NCBI GenBank assembly: GCA_012841485.1
Contig: DUUU01000395.1
Span: 1 to 28,828, forward strand
Reading direction: 5' to 3'
DNA length: 28,828 nt
DNA from: Armatimonadota bacterium
GTDB taxonomy: Bacteria > Armatimonadota > JAAZEB01
Shown here piece by piece: positions 16,823 to 22,842 of this stretch. The position numbers and the translations under genes are program-made. The stretch's first letter is position 1; each line of letters starts with the position of its first letter. Under the pieces are notes generated by a model. That model was not told the origin of the DNA. It saw only the letters and a list, made by a program, of their open reading frames with translations, and searched no databases.

Positions 16823-17239
16823 TCACTCGGCAATAATTCGATACTTGTGCCGGATCGGCACGACTTTCGCCAGCATCGCCTGCGCCGAGCAGTACCGGGT
16901 CTCCGAGAGCTCGATGGCCCTCTCCAGGCCAGCCTCCTTGATGTCGCGTCCGCGCACGATGTACTCCAGCTCCACCGCAGTGAAGATCTTCGGGTGTTCG
17001 GCGGCGCGTTCCGCCTGAACCTTCACCTCCAGCCCCGTCACCTCTTGCCGTTGCTTCTTCAGGATCAGGATCACATCCATCGCCGTGCATCCGGCCAGTG
17101 AGATGAGCATCAGCTCCAGCGGGCGAAAGCCATCCTCATCGCCCCCCGCCTCGCGCGATGCCCCTAGAGCCACCTCAAACCCACTCTCGGCCGCCCCCGT
17201 GAAAGAGAGACCTTCGTCCCACACCACCGACGCTTCCAT
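16823..17239 (-). CDS. OsmC/Ohr-family protein
   Basis: A 138-residue OsmC-fold protein. Family members are thiol peroxidases that reduce organic hydroperoxides or are uncharacterised. Two conserved cysteines are seen: C51 in ELMLISLAGCTAMDV and C117 in ETRYCSAQAML, with the QEVTGLEVKVQAER segment between. The motifs are closer to the YhfA-like OsmC branch than to Ohr. GGAGGG precedes ATG 17239. It is transcribed away from the ferredoxin gene and follows the acetyltransferase gene by 76 bases. Confidence 0.92.
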   Translation of the reverse strand: MEASVVWDEGLSFTGAAESGFEVALGASREAGGDEDGFRPLELMLISLAGCTAMDVILILKKQRQEVTGLEVKVQAERAAEHPKIFTAVELEYIVRGRDIKEAGLERAIELSETRYCSAQAMLAKVVPIRHKYRIIAE

Positions 17240-17315
17240 CCGCTTGCCCTCCGTTCGCTCGTTCTCCCGGTGGCCTCGCAGCCACGACAGTGAGGCCCCT
17301 CCTGCCGGCGCCGCC

Positions 17316-17867
17316 CTAGAGACGTTTTACCATATCCACGACCCAGTCTTCGAAGACATGCTCGTTGCCATACTCATCAACCTGGGTGTGCGTGGCGTTG
17401 AGGTAGGTCTGCCCTCCGGGATCGCGGTAGCCAAGGCGCTCGTAGTAGTGGCGAACCCGGCGGTTCTCGGTGGGGTTGACGGCGAGCGAGATCTGATGGA
17501 TGCCCGCGGCACGAGCGAGCGCCTCACTTGCTTTGAGCAACTGCGTGCCGATGCCCAGGCCGCGAAGCTGCGGGATCACGTAGAGATCGGATATACTGGC
17601 GCCCAGCGGCACGCGCGTGATGCTCTGCCAGTGCAGGAGCGCTGTTCCTACCGGCAGGTTGTTGATGAGCGCGAGGAGATAGAGGACGTGCCCCGACTGC
17701 TGAGAGTCCAGGCGGCGGCGGGCACGGTCTGGCTCATCAGGGCGCAGGCAGGAGATGGTCGGTAGATCCGAGGGCTGGGCAGCCCGGATGGTGACGCCAA
17801 GGCGGTCGAGACGGTAATCCTGCGGGAGCACCGAGGCAAGGGCTTGCCTGCGCAGGTCTTGCGGCAT
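17316..17867 (-). CDS. GNAT-family N-acetyltransferase
   Basis: A 183-residue GNAT protein. The acetyl-CoA binding motif A is ISDLYVIPQLRGLGIGTQLLK (R-x-x-G-x-G), followed by EALARAAGIHQISLAVNPTENRRVRHYYERLGYRDPG, the typical motif B with catalytic-region Tyr. It ends in a short tail VFEDWVVDMVKRL. The acetyl acceptor is unknown. ATG 17867 is fixed by AGGAGGGG six bases upstream. It likely shares a transcript with the OsmC gene downstream. Confidence 0.93.
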   Translation of the reverse strand: MPQDLRRQALASVLPQDYRLDRLGVTIRAAQPSDLPTISCLRPDEPDRARRRLDSQQSGHVLYLLALINNLPVGTALLHWQSITRVPLGASISDLYVIPQLRGLGIGTQLLKASEALARAAGIHQISLAVNPTENRRVRHYYERLGYRDPGGQTYLNATHTQVDEYGNEHVFEDWVVDMVKRL

Positions 17868-18220
17868 GGTTCCCCTCCTTTGCTTCGACGAACACGGCCA
17901 AATCGCCGGAGGCGAGCATCCCTGTTCCACGCCGGGTTCACAGACCCAACGCCAGACCCGAGGGATGGCTCGCGAAAACCGTTGCCGATGGCGGTCTCCA
18001 GACGAGTCCGGCGCCCTGATTGCACCGGCAATCCGCGGCGTCGAGGGTGCCGCGCGTCAGTTGCCAGGTTTCGTCGCCGCGACTCATCAGGCGTTGCCAC
18101 GGGGGCATCTCAACTCCCCCCTCGGGGTTACTCTTTTGTTCGGGCATGACGCGGGAACTCCTCCCCTCCCCCTCCGTTTCGCGGTCCCCAGGGCGAGGTA
18201 TACCAGTCCGAGGGAACATC
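17868..18220. other. Gene-free stretch between divergent genes
   Basis: I see no convincing gene in these 353 bases between the acetyltransferase and transpeptidase starts. It should hold both promoters, but no good -35/-10 pair is visible. A small GGGGG/CCCCC hairpin lies around 18100-18125. Confidence 0.5.
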
Positions 18221-19006
18221 ATGATACGAAAGGCGCTGGTTATCGCGGTACTCCTGGCGTGGCCGGCGCTCGGCCATGCGCAATCACTGTCAATCACAGG
18301 ACCGGATCGATCCGGGCTCCTGGAAGGTCAGCACTACAGGATCACCTGGAGGGCGACGGGGCTAAAGAGCATCAGCGTGGTAGCCACCGGCGAGCGCACC
18401 CCTCTGGGCACGCGCTCGCGCGGGACGTTCGCCACGGTGATCGCTGAAGGCGCGCCCGCGTCTCGCGGCACGGCGTCGTGGCGCATGCCGTGGATTGATG
18501 CCACGCAGCTCACCATCAAGGTGAAGGGTTACAACGCGCGCGGGCAGCTCGTCGCCACTGACATGCGCAGCTACCATTTCCGTCCGGCGGTGATGGCACA
18601 CCGGATGAAGAACGGCATCTACCTCGATTTGCACCTGCCGCGCCGGCAACGGCTGTATGTACAACGCGGCGGGCGGATCACCCACGCCTTCCTCTCCAGT
18701 TCCTCCGCAAGGTACTCATGGCAACCGCGGAACCGCCATCCGACGGCACCTCACGACCATGCCGGCGTCTTCCGCGTGCTGCAGAAGAGCAAGATGCATT
18801 GGTCGCAGCTCTTCGATGTGCCCATGCCGTACGCGATCCGCTATCACGGCGGGCACTTCATCCATGCGACCAACCGCAATCTGTATGCGAACCTGGGCCG
18901 GCCCGCATCTGCCGGATGCAACCGCTTGACGCGGCATGATGCAAGCCTACTCTATCAGATAACGCCCATCGGCACACGCGTCGAAGTGATCGGCCCTGGC
19001 GGGTGA
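18221..19006 (+). CDS. Exported YkuD-type L,D-transpeptidase
   Basis: A 261-residue periplasmic protein. Signal peptide MIRKALVIAVLLAWPALGHA (1-20). Residues about 22-125 form a Ser/Thr-Gly-rich beta-type domain (SITGPDRSGLLEGQHYRITWRA), resembling the YkuD partner domain seen in other exported proteins. The catalytic YkuD domain follows: IYLDLHLPRRQRLYVQRGGR, then IRYHGGHFIHATN and SAGCNRLTRHDA, which supply the conserved His and the nucleophilic Cys of HGx...SxGCxR. These enzymes make 3-3 peptidoglycan cross-links or attach proteins. GAGGGAA precedes ATG 18221. Convergent with the broken prenyltransferase gene. Confidence 0.92.
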   Translation: MIRKALVIAVLLAWPALGHAQSLSITGPDRSGLLEGQHYRITWRATGLKSISVVATGERTPLGTRSRGTFATVIAEGAPASRGTASWRMPWIDATQLTIKVKGYNARGQLVATDMRSYHFRPAVMAHRMKNGIYLDLHLPRRQRLYVQRGGRITHAFLSSSSARYSWQPRNRHPTAPHDHAGVFRVLQKSKMHWSQLFDVPMPYAIRYHGGHFIHATNRNLYANLGRPASAGCNRLTRHDASLLYQITPIGTRVEVIGPGG

Positions 19007-19018
19007 GGCTCGCGCGTC

Positions 19019-19680
19019 TCACCCGCCGAGGGTGACATCCTGGCGAGCGTACCAGCGCAGCGCTTCGTGGAACTGCTCGAGTTGAAATCGGGCCATAGGG
19101 CATCGACCACGTAAAAGTCGGCGTAGACAGACTGCACGGGGAGGAAGCCGCTCAAGCAGCGGCGGCCTCCCCAGCGCACGATCAGACCGATGCGCGAGGC
19201 ATCCGCCGATGCCAGGCACTGCATCACGTCTCTTCGGCCCGTGCTGCCGCCATGGCGCAAGGAGCACTCCAGATCCCAGGCCCAGCCTTAGTTCGCAAGG
19301 AGGTTGACCCGCAGCGGTCCTGGTCCCACTCGCCGCTCGGCATAGGGAATCAGCTCTGGGGGAAAGACGGGAGACGTGGCATCTCCCAAGATGCGCAGGG
19401 CAACGCCTCGCTCCGCGGCGCGCCGCGCAAACTCGACGCACGCGGCACGAAAGGCCTGGGTCTGCTCCCTCGGGCGGCGCGTGTTCTCCTGGGTAAACCC
19501 GTAGATCGAGAGCTCCGCGATGCTGAGGCGCGCGCATTCCTCAAGAAGGAGCAGCCCCGGCTCAATCCCGGCGGCATATCCCTCGCCCCGGGCCAGGCCG
19601 CGCTGCTCGGCCCAACGCCGATTGCCATCCGGTATGAAGCCGATGTGCCTGGGGAGACGCGCGAACTGCCTTGAACCCAT
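19019..19680 (-). pseudogene. Broken cis-prenyltransferase (undecaprenyl diphosphate synthase-like)
   Basis: Reading from ATG 19680 (GGGAGGAAGGC upstream) gives RHIGFIPDGNRRWAEQRGLA, the PDGNRRWA signature of cis-prenyl synthases, then TFYGFTQEN-like SIYGFTQENTRRP, up to VNLLAN. An in-frame TAA (19288-19290) falls where the family has the Tyr of NYG. Translation past it continues correctly: GWAWDLE, IGLIVRWGGRRCLSGFLPVQ, YADFYVVDALWPDF. Just after PDF (about 19080-19084) the frame is lost by one base; the next frame supplies LEQFHEALRWYARQDVTLGG and a stop at 19019. The intact product would be about 220 residues, matching a short subfamily. Either a pseudogene or two sequencing errors. Confidence 0.85.
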
Positions 19681-19791
19681 GCCTTCCTCCCACGCCCCGG
19701 ATCCGGGGAGAAGGCGGGGGATCTCATTCCGGGATGGAGTGAAGGGCCCTCCTCCGCATCCGAGCGCCATGCGGCACGATGCGGAGCAAAG

Positions 19792-20559
19792 TTACCCATT
19801 TGATGGGGCGGTCAAACCCGGCGGGGCACCCGTTTCAGGGGGAGGCGGCGTAGAAGGAGCAGCGGGCGCGTTGCCAGGCGGCTCCGGAGTGTAGCCCATC
19901 GCCGGAGGCAGCGGCACCGGGCTCGCGGGCGGTGGCGGCGCGCTCCCCGAGGGGAGCGCCGTGCCAGGCGCCGGCGCGGCGGGCAGCGTGTCCGGCACTG
20001 GCAGAAGGCGCGGCGTGACCTGCACATCGAGAGCGAGGATCGCCGGCCGGCCGCTCCACCCAGCGAACCGGGCCTTCCCCAGGACGATCCCAGCCTCGCG
20101 CTCGAAACCGATCCGGTTGAAGCGTTGGACCGGGCCGGTGACCAGCACCAGATCGCCCGCCAACAGAGGCGCATGGGGCGGCCTCTCAGGAATACCTGGA
20201 AGTGGGCCGGCGGCGATGACGAGCAATTCGGGGCACCCGAACATCTTGCCGCCGAGGGTGAACGCGCGGGAGTCGATGACGCGGCTCACCTCGCCGCTCA
20301 CGGTGACAATCACGCCAAGGAAGGAGTGTGGCGCCGTAGTGACTTCGCCCACGGTTGTCGCGACGCCGGTAAAGGCCCCCCACGCGGCTACGCCGCGGGC
20401 CGTCTCTGAAGGTCGAAGCTCCCCCTCGCCCCCCGGAGCCTCCCGACTGTTCCATAGGACCAGTAAGAGCACGAGCGCGGCGAAGGCCCACCACCAGAGG
20501 TGGCCGTCACGACGTCCCGCGGCGCAGCGCAGCAACCATCGGACATCCTCACTTGCCAC
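19792..20559 (-). CDS. Membrane-anchored protein with OB-like domain and proline-rich tail
   Basis: About 255 residues, function not recognised. Near the N terminus is one membrane segment (WWWAFAALVLLLVLW). A beta-rich domain follows (about residues 70-190: VGEVTTAPHSFLGVIVTVSGEV, DLVLVTGPVQRFNRIGFERE, PAILALDVQV) with the repeated Gly-Val patterns of small OB-like domains. The last 65 residues are almost only Pro, Ala, Gly and Ser and are probably disordered, cell wall- or surface-facing. The start is ambiguous: GTG 20559 with GGGAG near, or TTG 20571. It follows the ferritin-like gene by 172 bases on the same strand. Confidence 0.7.
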   Translation of the reverse strand: MASEDVRWLLRCAAGRRDGHLWWWAFAALVLLLVLWNSREAPGGEGELRPSETARGVAAWGAFTGVATTVGEVTTAPHSFLGVIVTVSGEVSRVIDSRAFTLGGKMFGCPELLVIAAGPLPGIPERPPHAPLLAGDLVLVTGPVQRFNRIGFEREAGIVLGKARFAGWSGRPAILALDVQVTPRLLPVPDTLPAAPAPGTALPSGSAPPPPASPVPLPPAMGYTPEPPGNAPAAPSTPPPPETGAPPGLTAPSNG

Positions 20560-20731
20560 CCACTCCCCCAACCACCCACACGCCGAGCAAAGCGGATTGC
20601 CGGCGCAACCGGCGCCCCCTCATGCCGTTGCTGCCCTCAGCGGCCGGTCATCCAGAGCCAGACCTGGCCGCGAGATCCACGCCACAGGTATACCCTCGCC
20701 GCCCGTGCATCAAAACGGAGCGCGATCGGCC

Positions 20732-21130
20732 TCAGCCCTCTTTCCCCAGCAAGCTGCCAACAGTGAGGCGTTTGCCCGGTCCGTTGCCGTCCGTGCCCTC
20801 CGCGGCCTCTGCGCCGGCGGATGCTTCGCCGGGCGCCTTGCTACCGAGGAGCTCGCGAACTTCCTCGATCCCTTCCTCGACTTTCTCCGCCGAGACCGGG
20901 TCCAGTCGGTAGAGGAGACTGGTGAATTCGCCCACATGAACCAACTCCTCGAGGGCAATGTCATACAGGACCTTGCGCGCCTCTTCGTTGGTCGTGGCGT
21001 CTCGGTGGGCCATGTAGAGATGGACCGCCTCAAACTCCGCCGCGATGTTGAGCATGATGGCACGCACCAACTCCTCGTGCGTCATCTCTCGGGGAACCGT
21101 TCCAATGAAAGGGTTTGTAAACTCGGGCAT
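20732..21130 (-). CDS. Ferritin-like encapsulin cargo protein (EncFtn/archaeal-FLP type)
   Basis: 132 residues. Residues 15-95 form a short two-to-three-helix ferritin-like core: AAEFEAVHLYMAH (E32, H37) and ALEELVHVGEFTSLLYRLDP (E61, E62, H65, E68), the pattern of the ferritin-like domain fused to archaeal encapsulins and of EncFtn, where E32, E62 and H65 bind iron. It stores or oxidises iron inside an encapsulin shell. A flexible G/A/E linker (about 98-119) leads to KRLTVGSLLGKEG, which matches encapsulin targeting peptides (LTVGSL). ATG 21130 follows GGAGGAG by seven bases. The leader is about 160 nt. No shell gene is adjacent. Confidence 0.85.
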   Translation of the reverse strand: MPEFTNPFIGTVPREMTHEELVRAIMLNIAAEFEAVHLYMAHRDATTNEEARKVLYDIALEELVHVGEFTSLLYRLDPVSAEKVEEGIEEVRELLGSKAPGEASAGAEAAEGTDGNGPGKRLTVGSLLGKEG

Positions 21131-21297
21131 GCGGTAACTCCTCCCCGCCGTCGCTCTCCCATGGGTCTTCTCGGCAGTGGCGATATAGGCAGGCGCCCAT
21201 GGTACTGGTGATGGGAGCGACGCGCGCTTGGCTGTCCAAACCGATGCGCGGCCGCTGCCAGGCAGAGGCACAAGCGCACGGAGTACACCCAAGGAGC

Positions 21298-21326
21298 ATT
21301 ATACCCCCTCTTTTCTAGAACGTAAA
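21298..21326 (-). promoter_or_regulatory. Promoter of the ferritin-like cargo gene
   Basis: The minus strand reads TTTACG (21326-21321), 17 bases, then TATAAT (21303-21298). It is 168 bases before the start codon, leaving a long untranslated leader in which I see no clear regulator motif. Confidence 0.65.
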
Positions 21327-21351
21327 CCCGAGGGGGAGTTGCGCTCAGCGG

Positions 21352-22389
21352 TCACCGGAGAGACCGGTGGGGCGGCGGAAAGGTGGCTGTCACATGGCGT
21401 TCCTCGTCGCCCACCTTCACTGTGTAGCTCTGTGTGAGCATCTGCTGGCCCTCGGCAAGCCAGCGCTGCCGCGAGAGTACCTTCGCATAGGAAGGAAGCA
21501 TGCGCAGCGCCGCGGTGAGCGTGCGCACTTCCCCGGGCGTGGGCCACTGCGATTCCCGGCCGCGCCCGGTTCCGACGATCAGGGGGTAGGCGTTGCGCGA
21601 GGCGATCTTCCAGCCGTGCCGGGTGACCTCCTCCGCCCGGCGCTGCCCCAGCTCCTTGAGCGCCGTGAAGAGGAGCGCCAACACCGGAATGCCAGCGACC
21701 GCCTCCTCCGAACGCGGGTCATCCGGTGGAAGCAGCGCCAGGCGCTCCAGGTGCTTCAGCGACTCGTAGATCGCCACACCCTTCACACTGCCACCGGCGC
21801 CGAGCACGACCGCATAGCGATAGGGCGGCGTCCAGTCAGCGCATTCGAGGAGCACCGGATCGCCATCCGTCAGCCCCTTCCACGGCCTCGCCTTGTAGAA
21901 CGCGGCAGCCGCCTCGAAGAGATCGGCCAGGGCGGCCTCCGGGACCTCCGATGCATCCAGATAGCCCTGATCCGCCGGGGATCCGAACTGCACCTCGAAA
22001 GAGCGAAACACGTCATCAGCAAGGGGCAGCGTATCCGTGACCTCCACCCGAATTCCCAGGGGCTCGGTGACCGGGCGGACCGCTTCCGCGATCTCCTGGC
22101 GATTCACGCGGATGCAGCGCGGCTGTCTGGGGGGACCTCCGCCGGGCGCCGGATGGTCGATGGCGCGGCGCAGCGTATCGGCCATGACGTGGGCCGGCGC
22201 ATCCGGGAGCACGACCTGCTGGCCGACGACGACGCCGTGGTCGGAATCGGCCCAAAGGACCAGATCGGGAGTGACAGGTTCTTCTCCGGGAGCAGCAAGC
22301 TGGACAGTCGTCCGGCGTCGGTCGCCCTCCCACGTCTCGTTGCAGTGAAGCGTGCCACGCTTCGCGACTCGGGTCCACTTGCTATGCAT
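21352..22389 (-). CDS. Conserved-looking protein of unknown function
   Basis: A 345-residue protein I cannot assign. It has no signal peptide or membrane segment. Visible blocks are an N-terminal basic strand-rich part (HSKWTRVAKRGTLHCNETWEGD), LVLWADSDHGVVVGQQVV, an acidic helical centre (EVPEAALADLFEAAAAFYKARPWKGL), PYRYAVVLGAGGSVKGVAIYES, and the end QSYTVKVGDEERHVTATFPPP. Codon use and GC content match neighbours, and GGAGGAGG precedes ATG 22389, so it is a real gene. The balanced alpha/beta composition suggests a soluble cytoplasmic protein. The start is ATGCATAGC. Confidence 0.8.
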   Translation of the reverse strand: MHSKWTRVAKRGTLHCNETWEGDRRRTTVQLAAPGEEPVTPDLVLWADSDHGVVVGQQVVLPDAPAHVMADTLRRAIDHPAPGGGPPRQPRCIRVNRQEIAEAVRPVTEPLGIRVEVTDTLPLADDVFRSFEVQFGSPADQGYLDASEVPEAALADLFEAAAAFYKARPWKGLTDGDPVLLECADWTPPYRYAVVLGAGGSVKGVAIYESLKHLERLALLPPDDPRSEEAVAGIPVLALLFTALKELGQRRAEEVTRHGWKIASRNAYPLIVGTGRGRESQWPTPGEVRTLTAALRMLPSYAKVLSRQRWLAEGQQMLTQSYTVKVGDEERHVTATFPPPHRSLR

Positions 22390-22661
22390 TGCCGTCCTCC
22401 TCCCTCCATTGTACCCCGCGTACCCCGCGCAGCGGCGATTGTCCATCCCCCCGAGAAATGCCTCTCCACGCCCGCCTGCCCGGCGCGCGCCTGGGGCAAT
22501 CCTTACACAGTTCGGCATCAGTCGCCCCGCCCCCTTCGCGGTAGTATCACGACGAAATCGGGTCTCGCGGTCGCACCCATTTGGCGAGGGCCAGGGACAA
22601 ATCCCACACTCTTTTTTTTGGGGGGGGTGGGGTCGTCATGAAACATGCCTTCGATCTGGGG
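22390..22661. other. Gene-free stretch before tRNA-Val
   Basis: No coding signal on either strand. It should hold the leader and promoter of the 345-residue protein on the minus strand, where two direct copies of GCGGGGTAC lie near 22405-22430. A T8G8 homopolymer pair sits at 22612-22627. Confidence 0.5.
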
Positions 22662-22690
22662 TTGACAAAAGTGATCTGGAACGCTATAAT
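22662..22690 (+). promoter_or_regulatory. Consensus promoter of tRNA-Val
   Basis: TTGACA at 22662-22667, 17 bases, TATAAT at 22685-22690: the exact sigma-70 consensus, 13 bases before the tRNA. Confidence 0.92.
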
Positions 22691-22703
22691 GACCATGGTT
22701 GGC

Positions 22704-22780
22704 GGGCGGTTAGCCCAGTTGGTTAGAGCGCTTGCATGACACGCAAGAGGTCACAGGTTCGAGTCCTGTACCGCCCACCA
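22704..22780 (+). tRNA. tRNA-Val (anticodon GAC)
   Basis: The cloverleaf can be drawn fully. Acceptor GGGCGGT pairs with ACCGCCC, the anticodon stem is CTTGC/GCAAG with loop ATGACAC (anticodon at 22738-22740), and the T arm is ACAGG TTCGAGT CCTGT. The 3' CCA is encoded. The D stem GCCC/GAGC has one C-A mismatch (22715 with 22727), where the usual sequence is GCTC. It reads GUC and GUU valine codons. Confidence 0.95.
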
Positions 22781-22842
22781 CTCCTTCTTTGAGAGATGCC
22801 CGAGGCAGTGACCCATTCTCCCGCCTTGGACAGAGGGCGGCA

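Noticed and set aside
16545..17090. A minus-strand frame of 181 codons covering the ferredoxin
   Set aside because: The plus-strand ferredoxin has two complete CxxCxxCxxxCP motifs and a good ribosome-binding site, and the OsmC frame covers the rest.
17938..18297. A possible small gene in the gap before the transpeptidase
   Set aside because: The product has no family features and no ribosome-binding site; the frame overlaps the transpeptidase signal peptide.
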